Shown here in pieces: positions 37,225 through 54,619 of a stretch of 64,000 nucleotides of DNA. The stretch spans positions 18,731,001 to 18,795,000 of the forward strand of contig JAQISU010000003.1 in the NCBI GenBank assembly GCA_029339505.1, in the 5' to 3' direction. Under the pieces are notes generated by a model. That model saw only the letters and a program-made list of their open reading frames with translations. It was not told the origin of the DNA and ran no database searches. Source of the stretch: Unio delphinus (lineage: Eukaryota; Mollusca; Bivalvia; Unionida; Unionidae). Position numbers and translations under genes: made by a program. Within the stretch, counting starts at the first letter, position 1, and the number at the start of each line of letters is the position of its first letter.

Positions 37225-37842
37225 ATAAGCGCCGATAAAGCAAACCTGGTGACAAATAGTTGCAGTCAAATCTCAGCCAAGATGAAACTGGAAACAGTGG
37301 GTAAGTTTAAATATCTTTGTTCTGTAATCACCGATAATGGATCAAGAGCAGAAAGTTTGTAACGAGCAGCACAAACAACGGCAGCTATGTCAAAGCTACG
37401 ACCCATCTAAGGAGACAAGAATAGATGTCTGAAAACTGAAATCAGACTGTTGAGAGCACTAAACATCTCAATCAGTTTTGTATTCATGTAATGCCTGGAC
37501 CCTGACCGCATAATTACAACGACGAATCCAGGCACTTAAAATGAGATGGCACATCAGACTCAAAGTATGCCATTATGAAGACCCCCTCAACAACGTCATA
37601 ACACGAAAGCTGAAATGGTATTTCCATGTCACTGGAGCCAACAGTATATTCCCGACATTACTATAGGGCATCGTCCAGGGTGGCAGAATGAGAGGTAGAC
37701 AGAGACAAACGTGGACTGACAACATCACATAATGGACCACCATAACAAGTTTTGTGGAGACACATGCATTGGCACATGATAGAGACAAGTGGTGGGAACT
37801 GGTCAGATGCTCAAAAGCACATAAGCGTAATAAGCTGATGTA
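37225..37842 (+). pseudogene. non-LTR retrotransposon (LINE) C-terminal fragment
   Basis: Broken frames encode the region downstream of the RT palm: KLETVGKFKYLCSVITDNGS, then AAQTTAAMSKL, then QRRIQALKMRWHIRL and a tail with GGRMRGRQRQTWTDN and DRDKWWELVR. This succession is characteristic of the C-terminal third of endonuclease-RT LINE proteins. Several stops are present. It directly follows an LTR end. Confidence 0.75.
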
Positions 37843-40165
<2,323 letters not shown>

Positions 40166-41795
40166 GACTGTACAAAACTGTTTTGTTCCTAATACCTGCC
40201 TAATACATGGCCGTGATATTGCCCGTGGAGAAACAAAATCATTTTCAACACCGCTATCTTAATTATGTTGCTTATGTTTAAACTTATAGCATTGAGTCAA
40301 GTGCTAGACATAAATTGTGTGAGCGGAATCTTCCAAAGTTTTTCGCTTTTGTTCATCAAGAGAGGTCTGGACATCACTACTGATGCGATATTTGAACTTT
40401 TTAACTAATATAAATTGTGTAACGTTGTCATTATATTTATTAACATTTTTAATAAACACCACCTATCATACTGGCATGATTTTCAATAATAAAGTTCAGT
40501 TTTTTCTTGGCCATTTCAAATTTTTAGTAATTATCTTTAAATGCAGACAATATTGATCTACCTATTTTTCTTGAGGAATTCCAACGAAAGACTTAGTCTA
40601 AATGTATTTAACTGCTACGTTACGTTTTGTGACCCGCATAGTATTAAACGATACCTATCTATTTTGCGACCATGACCTTGTCATGAAACGATACTTGCAG
40701 GTTTGCTACCTTTGCTTTGTCATACCCCGCTCCATATGGTAACGTAATTCAAAATAGCAATGAATATTGTCTTAAACTATTCTACAAAAATGAAAATATA
40801 ATATTGTTGTAGATACGAACTTAAATAACATGAAAGATTTTTCTCATAAATGTCTTCTCATTTCTTCCTATGAAAAGGAATTACTCATAAGTTAAGAGAT
40901 GTCTTTGCCCATAGTGAGAAAGAGTGAAGAAACTAATTCAGACTCCCTTAACAAAGTGTGCCACTCAAAAGGTGTAGATACATCTACATGAGGTACGGAT
41001 TCTCTAATTAAAAGACAGAGCTGCTCGTACTCTCAATGAACTGAATAATACTACATTCTAGAGATACATCTATAGAGCCTTTAAATTTGAATTACACGAA
41101 ATACATATAAGATTACATTTTTCGTTCGGGCTTAATAACTTTATACATTAGAATAATAATTGCAAATAATTAGATCTCAACTAAAGTCATGATATTAAAA
41201 GTATACAAAGTTCATTAGTTGCAAGATAATGCAACAATCGTTTTGAAGAAATGTATTTAACTAAAAATGAAAATAGAAACTTTGAAATAGGTTACTATAA
41301 AACATTGTTCTTTAGTACTAAAGATTATTATATTTCCAAATTAAATAGAAATATGAAGTTTGTAGCGAGTTTATCTTTACCAATAATATATATCATAAAT
41401 ACCAATGAAATTCTTTAAAATAATTAAATGATCCATTAAAATATAATATAAAATAGGAGGAACACGCAAATGTTGGAAAAATATGAATTTTACCATTAAA
41501 ATGAAAAATATTGAAAAGTGCCTATTCTTTAAAAGAAGTTTACGAACACAGGCGATTCTAACCTCTAAGGGAAAGACTGACTCCAGATGAATGAACTACT
41601 TTTGCGTAAATCTCTCATATATTAATACGCAATCTGTTTTAGCTCATTTCGAATCAGAACAAGGCCCTTTTGTGACTAGATATAGTAGGAGAACAAAGCA
41701 GAAAGGTTAAGTCTACACAAAATAAATGGACAGTTGGGGATAATTAATTAATGAAGGCCTTACGGAAACGCACCTTCACTGATAATAACGATGTT
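40166..41795. other. AT-rich non-coding DNA, no gene seen
   Basis: No ORF above 60 codons and no recognised repeat. Confidence 0.5.
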
Positions 41796-41848
41796 GTTAT
41801 TATTATTATTATTATTATTATTGATATTATTATTGATATCATTATTGA

Positions 41849-41905
<57 letters not shown>
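41796..41905. repeat. (ATT)n with GATATC-type interruptions
   Basis: ATT runs with three GAT substitutions near 41,821-41,851. Unlike 36,204 and 50,948, no LINE tail precedes it. Confidence 0.95.
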
Positions 41906-43185
41906 CAGGTTGGAAATTGGTCGCACAGTCTTTTCGGGTGCTTTGACAATTTTGGAATATGCATAGTTACCTATGTCGCACCCTGTGTAACCTTTGGACA
42001 AACAGCAGAAGCTATGGGGGAAGGTAGCTGTTTAATATGTGGTAAGCAGATACATTCCTTAATCCATTATCCCTACATCACCAAACAAAAGACAGATTTT
42101 AGTAACTCAGATGTTTGTGGTTTAAATTCTAGGTTTCTATGTCTCTGTCTTTAAATGTTCAATTTCTTCAATAAATGAAAGTTGTTCAGAACCCTAAAAC
42201 ACAAACCTATATATTGTGTGTTGTATAATTAAAACATGAATTCTTTGACCAGCTATTTAGAAAGCTTCTGCACTCGCACGTTGCTGTTATGATGTCTAGA
42301 GTAATCCTCTTTTTGTTTTTTAAAAATGTATTTACAGTACATTCCTTTATATCACGTTTTACATCTCACTGACTCATTTCATTTCTCGGATTCGTTTGCT
42401 GATTTGTCTTCTACTTTATACATTTATTGCAATCTAAATACATTTTTGGAAATTAACTTCAGCTGTCATTTTGTTCATTTAGCACTATTTACAAGGCAAA
42501 CAGGCGCGTAGCTAGACCATTTATTTCGTACGCTATATTAGAATGACGAAACCATTACTCTCGTCGCTTAGCGACCAGAGGGAGCGATTTGGTGTTTGGA
42601 GTGGCTGGGTATATTCATTGTGAACATCAGTCATAATTGTTCATATATCAAGATCGATTGCAATGCTAACAATCATTAAATCAATTGGTTTAAAATGCAT
42701 TTTGGTCAAATATTTTGTAAGCTGTTGCTTATCTGCCTACGCGCATTTAAGTTCCTGGCAAACAAGTGGGGGAAAATGCAAAAAAGAGAATGTAATGTTT
42801 TGATGAAATAAACCCACAAAAGACAAGATTTGAGAAAATAGCAAAAAGCAGAAAAAGTAATTTAAACTGAGGAAATATATGATTTCATTTCAAACGAATT
42901 ATTTTTTTAGCATGATAGAAAATATTGGAAGCGAAAATTCTATTAGTTAGACGATAGAGTTAATATTTTGCTTGTATGAGACACGTTATACGATATCGAA
43001 TTGGGGGAGGATATCACAGAAAAGGAACAACAATGACTGTGTGATTAGAAAGGTATTATAAACATAATTATGTAAATTTTCAATCGATGTTTTGGACTGC
43101 TTATTTCAGAATGGGGTTGTCACGGAATTAAATACACGTACTCGAGTTTCGTTTGTGGCGTACAACGATAACAGAGAATGATTAA

Positions 43186-43223
<38 letters not shown>

Positions 43224-44750
43224 CACAATGCCTTCAGTGCACAGACAATATCTGTATAAACACCTCACCATCTGTAACGCTCTCTTCATTACGGATTGTC
43301 TTGTCAGTCAGCGGTCTACTAAAAGGACTTGCATATTTTTATATGTAGAGGTATTAAGTTGATTAATTTCTTGTATATAAGTGTTCACTATGGTACTATC
43401 ACGTCTAGTTTTGTATGTTTGCTAAATATTTTTGGTTGACGTAGTATAATGCACATATTTATATCCTTGTTTACGACCTAGCAAGGGATTTATATTAGTA
43501 ATTAAATGCCACATTTTTGAGAAATGTTTAGTACAGTAGCATTCTTATCGAGCTTGGTTAGGTTTACTTCTGAACCTGTTCTTTGTAATTATTGTGTCTG
43601 TAACGTAATCTGTATGACTTACCGTGTATAACGTTATTACGTTTTCATGCCCGTGTCATGTATAGTGCACGGTATTGGGTATGTTTTCAGCTGTTCAGAG
43701 TCTAGAGAGTCCGGTTTTTATCTGGTATTTTCCGGTGTTGTCTAGAGTCTAGAGTGTCCAAAGCGTCCGGGAGTGTCTAGTGTATTTGGATTGGCTAAAG
43801 TGTCCAAAGTGACTCGAGTATTCAAAGTTATCGGAGAAATCGGAGTCTAGGTGGTGCAAGCTGAAAAGCCAACCACAGGAATTAACCGTAGCAGCTCTGA
43901 AGCTGAAATAAAGTGTACTGACGACGGACGGAGTGTTATCTCCTTGCATATAATCTTGTAGCAGTGGGCTAATTAAGGGGTTCGCAATACCTGTTGAATA
44001 TTTCGAGACAGTAAAGATAAGCTGTATCTGTCCTTTTTGATTTAATAATTTCACTACATGAATAAAATTCTAAATTGTTTGCTAGCTGAGTATCTTGCTA
44101 CAGGGTTTAAGCCTTTTTTCAACATTAATGTCTTAAGCTCGTTTAAAATCAAACTGATGAACCCAAAAATGAACCAAAAGTAGCAGTTTTGCCCGTCAAT
44201 TACCAACATTATTACATCTGAGAGATGCAGCAAAAATGTATTAGGTTTACTTAGTATGCCATTCTGAACCCGATACCTCTTTTACTGTGTCATATACTAG
44301 GATATTGTAAAAGTAAACGAATTGGAATTTGACAATGACCCGACCCATAAACTAACGTCTGAGAAATTGTTAAATTGTTTGTCTGATTTGACTACATCTC
44401 CGAAAAAAAATACAAATTGTGTCATCACTAATTGTGTTTGATTGTTCCGTTTATGATATAGACTACCATCCGTATTATATGGCAGCTTATATTTTTGTTT
44501 ATACAGTGAACATAATTTAAGGCGTAAATGTTATGATATTACATACACTGTAGCCTTTGCATAAGCAATCCGGATTTTGTAATATGCACATAGTAAAATA
44601 CATGCATGGAATTACAGAGAAAAGGCTACTGTTTTGAGTATTGAAATTTAAGTATGACTTTTGTAGTGTAGCAGAATGAAACAGTACTACTGCAGTATCT
44701 TCGCCTTTTGTATAAGTCTTCTGCAGTTTTAGAGCACTTTGAAATGTTTT
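41906..44750. other. non-coding DNA with (TG)n and a GTCTAGAGTGTCC-rich patch
   Basis: (TG)15 lies at 43,191-43,220. At 43,691-43,856 short words such as AGTGTCCAAAG, GTCTAGAG and TCGGAG recur irregularly, a cryptically repetitive patch. No coding gene is supported; the ORFs at 42,326 and 43,749 are unrecognisable. Confidence 0.45.
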
Positions 44751-44995
44751 TGTTGTTATTGGTGTTGTAGGGTTTAACGCCATTTTTTAGCAATACCTGG
44801 CGGCCAGTATGAATGGCGAAGGAAGAACCGGGAAAAAAGCCAGGAAAGAAACACCGACCCAAGAAACCCTACTGGCAAGCCTTCTCACATACCCACATTG
44901 GCCTAACCCATAACTCGAATCCATGCAGACAGAGGTTAGATGGCAGTGATCCGAAACTGTAAACGCTTTAGAACACTCAGCCACACACCCCGCTT
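44751..44995 (-). mobile_element. SINE-B copy
   Basis: On the minus strand it reads GTGGCTGAGTGTTCTAAAGC (A-box region), then GGATTCGAGTTA (B box), GTCGGTGTTTCTTTCCTGG and ends TGGCGTTAAACCCTACAAC. It is collinear with the other two SINE-B copies. Confidence 0.85.
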
Positions 44996-45169
44996 TAAAA
45001 TTTGAAACATAAGAACATATTACAATATCCATTGTGCTGAATATTCCATTTCAATACTACTGGCTTATTATCTAAAAGAGTTTTGGCAACCTGTGTTCTG
45101 TACATCTTTCACAAGTTAAAACTTGGCAATATAGAACCAGGAAAGGCTAATATGCATTTAAAACCTATG

Positions 45170-45316
45170 CATACATACATACATACATACATACATACAT
45201 ACATACATACATACATACATACATACATACATACATACATACATACATAGATACATGCATGCATGCATGCATGCATGCATGCGTGCGTGCGTACGTACGT
45301 ACGTACGTACGTACAT
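45170..45316. repeat. compound tetranucleotide array (CATA to CATG to CGTG to CGTA)
   Basis: About 19 CATA units pass into 7 CATG units, then GCGTGCGT, then 5 CGTA units, each block differing from the next by one base. The CATG and GTAC blocks are self-complementary. Confidence 0.95.
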
Positions 45317-45882
45317 ACGATTATGCTACTATCGGCGCTTTTTATTCCTGCTGTAGTGCAGTTGAAGATGTCGTCCATAAGAAATCAAATCCAGCGTTCA
45401 AAGAAGTGAACAAAGCATTATCATATAAAGCAATATGGAAGATGTCTATCTGGTGACATGCGCGCAAGCTGGATGATCTGCAAAGTCCAAACAGACACAT
45501 ATTTCCTAGGGAACAAATATTGACACCTAAATAACCGGTAATAATCCCAGTTTTCTAAATAAATGTGATATCGTACACTATTTCATCGCAAGCGTTACTG
45601 CTTTCTGCTCCCCTCCCCTCACATGCATAGCGGATAAAAGCAAAAGACCTTAACAAATAAACTTACTAAAAATAAACTTGCACCAAGTAACCTTCAATGA
45701 TATGGTTTGTCGTAATTTCTTGGTGTGTATCTACAGTGTTTATATAGTCAACGATACAATGTTTACAAGCACTGTCGACATTATACGGCAAAAATGTCAT
45801 TTACTTGTTATACAAACTGTGATATATTTCATGTATCTTTGTTGTTGTTACCTCTGATAATGTTCTTAAAAGTATTAATATG

Positions 45883-45939
<57 letters not shown>

Positions 45940-47341
45940 ACCATCGTAACAAGATACGATGCAAAAATCTATGAAAAGAAGTGTGTTGAGGATTTTTGAT
46001 TGTTTCAACCATTTTGTTTCTGGACATTCGAATGATGATAAAGGTCAAGTCAAACCGTCCAAAGGATGAGAGAGAGACAGAGAGTATAATGTCGACAGAG
46101 AGACAGAGACAGAGGAGAGGGAGAGAGTGTGTTTGTTCAACTGTAGATAGATAAAACTATTTTAATCACCTCTTGTTGGTTTGTCATTTGGCTGAGTTTC
46201 CATACCCGAATTAATTTCCATTGGACCGTGCTTTAATGACTTAGCGTTCATTTGAATGGTGTAGCTAACCAAGTTATACTAGTGCTCTACTTTATTCATT
46301 AAAACCATCTTTCATGATTACATCTTACGTGCAAAATGAAATGTAACTAACGTTACTGTCACAGTTAAGTTTATTCATACTTAACATCTTAGACAATGGC
46401 TATCCGTGATGTCTGAATAAAAAAGTGTATGTCATCGCTTTCGAGGGATTAGACTGTTAAATTATTTTACTATGCGTTGTGCATGATTTGCAAAGCTGTG
46501 TATGAAGATTTAGGGATAGATATATACACAGCTTTAAAGATGATTAAAAAATGCATTCAATAAAATATATTTTATCCGCAAAATTGAAATAATGGCCATT
46601 ACCATTTATCAGGCACCTGTAGTGGTAACACACATGCGAATGTAAGCTGAATGATAAATTTGCAAACACAAACTGCTCATTCATGACTTGTGTGGTTATG
46701 ACATCCATCTGTTGAGTAAAACACTTGTGACAATAATCAAGATGAAAATGCTAATTCGATAAGGATTTCATCGATGATGGATTTACGAAAGAAGAAAAAA
46801 AACAGTTAAAAATATAATCTTGTTTTAGCTAGCATGATGATTTCATTTACAATTTACAGAGACACTGAAACATTCAATTGACACTGCACCTTAATATTTC
46901 ACGAAAAACAAACATGGATTCATATCAGCAAATCAACAGTTTTGAAAGTTCAATAAGGGTCAGTAACATGGTATGTGTCATTGTTCTAGAATTAGAACTG
47001 CTGACAGACAATGACGTGATTCTAATGAGCAAACAAAAGGTAAAGTTAGTATGATACCACGTAAATATAATGAAATAAAACATGAATACCAATGGAACAA
47101 AGTTGATAAATTAGAATGGATAAAATACATATCATTATAAGTACCTGACGAAAATTATTGTGAGTGCATTTTAAAAGTGGACTAAACACATTTCTAGGTC
47201 TAACCAGAGCTTATGCAAAACTAATTCAAGAGCTAAGTTATATGTCCATACTGTTGTCATCATCCAATGTAATGTGGCATCATAGATTCAAATGAACTCA
47301 GCAGAAGATATGCATTGTGAATAATTCCAACTTATAACGAG
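45317..47341. other. non-coding DNA with (CT)n at 45,887-45,938
   Basis: Contains an uninterrupted (TC)26 tract and a GA-rich patch at 46,065-46,130. No gene recognised. Confidence 0.5.
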
Positions 47342-48012
47342 TGTTACGTGTTTAGGCTCTAATAAACGGTAACAAAGAGAGAGTGAAAACAGCAATTGTT
47401 GTAAAATGTAACAACTAATTTATTTCCCTGGAAAAAACAATGTAAAAATGGAGAAAATAACTTACGATTTTAAGAATCAAATCCACAATTAATCCAAGAA
47501 TAATCCACAACTTAAATTTTAATTGTGCTACTAATGAAATATTCTAATGAATTCAAATCTGAATTCCAATGAAAATCCAAGATGGAAGACGATGACGTAT
47601 GTTGTCTCCAGTACAGTGCTGTTGTCTACAATTCCTTGTAGAAACACAAGAAATTACACTCCAGTGTTGGAAATCTGGAAAAACATTGTAAGAACTGTCT
47701 TTGTCCAAGAATTCTGAATGAGCATTGAAATATTTCCAGAGAAACAAATTCATCTTTTAACATTCAAATGATCTGAAGAAAATTAAACATATAAAATCAA
47801 AAACTAGTCACACTGAAAAAATTGACATCAAGTGTAAAGAGCCCAAAACTGAGATTCTTTCTCTAAAACACAGGCTAAACAGTAAATTGAATCACAAAAT
47901 AAGTAATTGTATGCGGTTTACGTGATCCTGTTTACTCCAAACATGACCCTGACAAAAACAATCATTTTGATTCTTATAATAAAATAAAAACATTGTTCAT
48001 TTCACTAAACTA
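47342..48012 (-). mobile_element. solo Gypsy LTR
   Basis: Begins TGTTACGTGTTTAGGCTC and is the least interrupted member of the LTR family: AATCCAAGATGGAAGACG, GTGTTGGAAATCTGG, TTTGTCCAAGAATTCTGAAT, AAAAACTAGTCACACTG and CATGACCCTGACAAAAACAA are shared with the 33-37 kb copies. No internal Gypsy sequence adjoins it. The right end is not sharply defined. Confidence 0.7.
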
Positions 48013-48704
48013 TGTAAAAGTATTGTGCTTGCTGACATCCATTAAGTTGTTTGAAAGTCAATGTTGATGCTGCATATTTCCAAATCTACGTTTGAGAGAG
48101 ATTTTTAAGCAAGTATTTTCTTACAAAACCAATTGGGTTTTGGGCGCATCTTTGTGAAAATTAAGATAGCTCTTTACTTCAGTCTGATTCTGAGGAAAAT
48201 TACGTTGCATCACTTGAAATACTCTTCAGAATAAAATGGAATTAGTGATGATGAATACAAATCTGTCTTAAAGATAAGATCAAGATTTATTTTTAATTTT
48301 TCAATGAGATTGAACTTTAAAAATAGCATCACTCGATTAATTCGACAGAGTGGTTTTGGGAAAGCTCGATGACTCCAGTATTACACTTTTTAACGATCCA
48401 ATCTTGAGTAAGATCAAACGTAGTAACGAAATTTGACCACTTAACTAGACATATTAACATAACAGAAAGGATACTTTAACTGAATGTGTATTCGTCGTTT
48501 TAGGTAGCAGCCATGGGCAGCTAATAAACGACAAGATTTAATGTTTCATACTTATACTTACAAAGGTAAATATCGCTTAAATGAATATCATACGGAGACC
48601 ACAAGAACTTGCATCAGCGTAAAATACGATGATAATAATAATATGTTTTGTTAATTGTTTTGAATCAATTGCAAATGCATGTGGTGTGTGTGTGTGTGTG
48701 TGTT

Positions 48705-48770
<66 letters not shown>

Positions 48771-49053
48771 CTTATGAAATAATTAAATTGTGATACATTA
48801 AACTCGTTATTATACGTTCACGAGAAAGAGATAAGACATGCTGATATGTTGATCGTATTCCAATATGATGGTGATAATTAGTATAAAGATCGAAGTGACC
48901 GTTGAGATAAAAAAAAAAAAAGATATACATATAAACATACACCATGGACATAAATATGTGCAGACAAAAAATCAAAGTTCTTCGACAAAACAAATAAATT
49001 TTGTAAATAAAAACAAACATAGTCCATTTAGCCAAATTATCCCATTACAGTAC
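48013..49053. other. non-coding DNA with (TG)n(GA)n
   Basis: (TG)n near 48,683-48,700 is followed by (GA)30 at 48,708-48,767. No gene recognised. Confidence 0.5.
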
Positions 49054-50946
49054 TAAGATCACGGAGAGTTCCAGCTGCAAAGAGCTCCTCGAGATAACTA
49101 ACAAACTAATGTCAAGGAACAAATGTACACCACTTCCAACAACCTTCTTTCCACTAAACCTACCAGACCAATTTGCAAATATCTTCGATCACAAAGTACA
49201 AACCATTAGAGATTCGCTCGACAGCACAATTTCAACCGATTCGTCACCATACAGTTATGATGCAGAATTTCAGCGACAACCGTTAGGAGCATTTGAACCT
49301 GTTTCTATTGATTTAGTAAGGACAATCGTCATGAAAAGTGCACCAAAGTCTTGTGACCTTGATCCAATTCTGACATCACTGCTGCTTGAGTGCTTAGAAC
49401 CAATATTGCCTTCACTAACTGATGTTATTAATATCTCTCTCGCATCAGGAGAATTCCCATCATTTTTCAAAACTGCCATCGTAAAGCCACTGCTGAAGAA
49501 ACCAACACTTGACCATAACGGTTTAAAGAACTTCCGCCCAGTTTCTAATCTCTCTTTCATATAAAAAATCTTAGAAAAGGTTGTTCTAACTCAACTTGTA
49601 TCTCATTTGAATTCAAACAGTCTTTCAAGCAATGTACAGTCTGCATATCGCCCTTGCCACAGTACGGAAACTACTCTTCTGAAAGTTTTAGTGACATTCT
49701 CTCTGCTTTGGATAGTGGAAAGATTACAGTCCTCACTCTCCTGGATTTATCTGCAGCATTTGACACAATACACCATGATATATTACTCCACCGTCTCCAA
49801 CATGTATTTGGCATTCAGAATATAGCCTTACAGTGATTGAAGTCCTACTTACTCAACAGGACACAAATTATATCTGCAAATGGAATACACTCCAGCCCAG
49901 TTGACGTTTGTTGTGATGTTGCACAGGGATCTGTTCTTGGACCTGTTCTCTTTATTCTGTACACTTAGCCGCTCTCAAGTGTCATAGATCATCACCAAGT
50001 GTCGCACCAATTGTACGCTGATGACACCCAAATATACAAGTCTAGCCACTCAACTGAAGTTGATGCTACCATCCATGGAGTAGAGAAGTGTATTTCGGAT
50101 GTGACATCATGGATGACATGTAAGAAGCTGCAGATATATGATGATAAAACTGAGGCTATTCTGATCACAACACAAAGACTTTCTCATTCACATCCTTTAC
50201 CTCAGACAACAAATATAAGCAACACAAACATTAAATTCTCACAGTCAGTACGGAATCTAGGTGTTACTCTATACAGTACTCTCACATTGTACCAACATGT
50301 CTTGAACATATGCAGGACTGCATATCTTGAATTGAGACGCATCAGTTCCATTCGTAAATATCTTTCAGGTGACTCAACGAAAACACTTGTGCGTTCATTA
50401 GTACTTTCATGACTGGACTATTGTAACTCAATTCTGTCTGGTTCACCATAATATTTACTTCAGAAACTTCAAAAAGTTCAAAACACAGCTGCAAGGATCA
50501 TCTTTAGAGTACCTCGATCAGAGAACACCTCACCACTGCTCTGTACCCTACAATGGCTATCAATTCGATACAGAATCAAACACAAAATTTGTTCTCTGTG
50601 CTATATTTCAATGACAGACTCCAGTCCAACATACCTATCCAGCCTCACCCATGTGTATACAAAAACTAGATCCTTCTTCTGATAATCGTATACTCATTGT
50701 TCCCAAGGTAAAACCAAAGTCATATGGACAACGTTCGTTTTAAGAGTAGTCTCAAGACTCACCTGTTTCGACTTCAGGGACAAACTTAGCGACCAAATCA
50801 TGTTTTGTATCTTCTATATTTTCAGCATGTTTTTATGTTTTTCAATTTCATTGTTTTTGTCATTTGTTGTTCTGTAGTGTAGTCATATCATTAATGATGG
50901 TGTAAATCGCTTAGAGCTTTTAAAGATTAGGCGCTATACAAAGTCC

Positions 50947-51024
<78 letters not shown>
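49054..51024 (+). mobile_element. CR1/L2-type LINE, 5'-truncated, broken reverse transcriptase
   Basis: It starts inside ORF2: TKITESSSCKELLEITNKLM, then LKNFRPVSNLSFI (49,527-49,563), a stop, SAYRPCHSTETTLLKV, and LLDLSAAFDTIHHDILLHRL. The latter is the first catalytic block, with Asp. GSVLGPVLFILYT follows, then QLYADDTQIYKS (50,008-50,045), the active site with both Asp. Farther on, LQKLQKVQNTAARII and CTLQWLSIRYRIKHKI are typical of CR1/L2/Rex-type proteins. There are at least three in-frame stops and one frameshift near 49,690. No endonuclease domain remains. The 3' UTR ends AGGCGCTATACAAAGTCC then (TTA)n. Confidence 0.9.
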
Positions 51025-51025
<1 letters not shown>

Positions 51026-52839
51026 ATATTCTAATAGATATCTTGTTCAAAGATGGTTCGCTTGTAAAATTAAAAACCAATTTAACGTTGTATGTCTACA
51101 AGCACCATGTATGTACAATAAGAAGAGAAGAGAAAGTAGGCGTTATTTTAAACAACAATTTAAACTCTAATGAGCTTTTTTGCAACATTACCTAAAACAA
51201 AATCAGTCATTAAATATAAGCATGGTTTGCAAAATATAAAACACAGAATAAAACGTATATACAATTGTATCTAAAATAATTTTGCCAGAATGCTGAGTTT
51301 TATTTTGTTAGGATATCGAATATATTTGGCTATCTAAAATCGTATTTATTGTGTTTAGACCACATTAATGCATCCAATCACGTTTTGGGATCACGTTTTG
51401 TTCAGGATTTGAAAGTCTCTAGAGCCATACTCCGAAGTTTACTCGTCATTTTATTAGCAAGTTTGCCATCAGTAACTAAAAGCACATTCGTCTATACTGT
51501 GTTATGTTTAGTGGTGTTTTATATCATGAATTCCTGGCTAAAAGAAAGAAATTCAAGTTGGAGAGGATGTACGGTGTCAGTTTGTTGAGTCTAGGTAGCT
51601 TCTGATCAATGCCTTTTCAAGGCTTATAGTTGTCTTTGCGCAACTCTTTAATTAAAGGCAATGTAGTGGTAGAACATCCACTACCTATAAAACGCACACA
51701 CATTTTGTTAAAAATACCTTCTTAAAAATGACCCTAACTGTTCTCAACTGATGTGTCGAACAGTTAGGATATAATGGGTAACATGCATTGCGCCAAAATG
51801 TTTTGATTTTGAAGTTGTTTTATTGTTTCATTCTTCTCGTATACGAGATGTTAATAAACAACAATCTCTTTTTTATTATTAAAACGTATACTACTCTTTT
51901 ATGAATCATCCTGAAGTAGTATGCATACGCTGAGGACATAGTGTTAGAGGGTCATAATTTAGTGACATTTTGCGTGTCCAGCTAGACATTGGAATTATGC
52001 ATGTAATACATAGATTGCATGCGTAAAAAGGTTGAGTTATAATTTCGTTTTCAAAACGTCTGGCTCATCATCTTCGGCGAGGAATAGATCTAGCTGACTG
52101 TGATTTAGATTTCGTCAGTGCAGTATGTGTAGTTCTCAGTTTGTTGTTGTTCTGTCTCAATTGAATGCATTTCTAATTAAGTGCACACTCATGATGATGA
52201 ATTTTGTGAATATTGGACTAAGTTGGTAGCAATTTGTTCTTATGTATGTGCTACACACCACGTGTTAATATCTGCTAGACAACTAACTTAATTATACAAG
52301 TTATGTCCATTATAACATTCTCCATTATCAAATGGCAGCAGTTTACATTGTATGTTAATGTGACATTTTCTTTGCAGGTCTTGTATATTTTGTTCCCATT
52401 TTGGACATCATCACGATGTTGACTATTCGTGGGAAGATCCGTGAGCAGAAAGGCATTCAGGGTTCGACCATTAATGACTGCCTGACAATTGTTTGCTGCC
52501 ATTTGTGTGCCCTAGTGCAGGAAGCGCAGGAAGTTCACGGTTTTCCAAGGGCTATGGCTATAGACCGGCAGTAATTTCCGCGAGACGTAGAGGTGCTGCA
52601 ATGGCTATTGTATTTGTTTACTATTTGCTTTTGCAATGATATATTCAATGGAGGTGCATTGGGAGCAAATTAACTTTAAATCCCTTCCAATATTGAAAAA
52701 TCACAACTGACATATGTGTCGTATGAATCACCTTTGCTTAATGATTTTATGTATCTTTTAGTGAGTGTCATTATTGATATTGATCAAAAAGCAGTTTTAT
52801 ACTCTCTATAAAAGCTAAGGTCAGTTTCAGTATTTGAGA
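51025..52839. other. AT-rich non-coding DNA, no gene seen
   Basis: ORFs of 79 aa (51,349 plus) and 75 aa (52,275 minus) show no recognisable domain. Confidence 0.5.
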
Positions 52840-53600
<761 letters not shown>

Positions 53601-53714
53601 GACCTGGATCTAGTTTTCTTGCTAAATACATTTGTCATAGCTTCAGCAATTTTGGTAAAACTGGAGAGAGAAAAATCCGATAGTGTACAGTCCAACCCAA
53701 AATTGACTTATGTT

Positions 53715-54362
53715 GCTTTTTACTGATAGCACAAGGAATTCAGAGAATAGCCTTGCCCTTAGCATTTATAAGTTTAACTTGTCTATGTCTCACGATTTGT
53801 CCAAGAAATGTTATACAAACACGGCAAGACACATTTTACATATATTAATTGTCAAAATTAATTGTCAAATTTTTATCAGAAAGTCTGTCAAAGAATTTCC
53901 GAACTGTTGCTAAATGATCTTTACAGGTGTTTTTGAAGATTATGATATCACGGATGTAAGTATCACAATTATCTAGACCAGATATAATCACGTTCATTAA
54001 AACGTTGAAAAACACTTGACGAACCTTTCATCCCAAGCAGCATCACTTTATATTGATAAAGTCCATTTGGAGTCACTAATAACGAAACTTCCTTTAACCT
54101 TACTATCAGTGGAATTTGCCACAATCCTTTCAGAATGTCACATTTGGTAATGAAAATGAATATGTTTTAGTCACAATGTTCCCCTTTATGTAGTGCGTGC
54201 ATGTATTATATGGTTTCGGAACAATTATATATCGTGAACTCCAGTCACTTTTACTCATTTCTATAAAATCATTCTCCAGCAAATACTGATTGTTTTAAAA
54301 CATCCCATGTCTGAGGTACGGGTGTTGTTTCAGAGGTGTGGAATTTACAATTTCAACGTCAT
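53715..54362 (-). pseudogene. Gypsy reverse transcriptase, broken
   Basis: Minus strand: VEIVNSTPLKQHPY, then LLENDFIEMSKSDWSSRYII followed by VPKPYN. A degraded stretch precedes LMNVIISGLDNCDTYIRDII (catalytic block; the first of the two Asp reads Arg here), then HLATVRKFFDRLSDKNLTIN and VTFLGQIV. This is the standard Gypsy RT order. The altered Asp and several stops mean the enzyme would be dead. No RNase H is recognisable downstream. Confidence 0.85.
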
Positions 54363-54619
54363 AGTATATTGTATTTGTTCTTATGGATAAGCTGAGTATA
54401 TTCAAGTAATAACTGTTGTGATAATTATTTTCTTGTAATTATTTTCTTGTTGTTTAAAATGTTAAAGCTGCAGGTCCAGATTATTCAATATTTCTGAATT
54501 TTGAAACATTTGTTACTACAACATCAATACAGTCCGATTGCATTTCATCTTTTAAATCTTCACTGTGTGGGACAGGTACAACTAGACTAATTCCACGATT
54601 AACCTGGTTATCTCTATCA

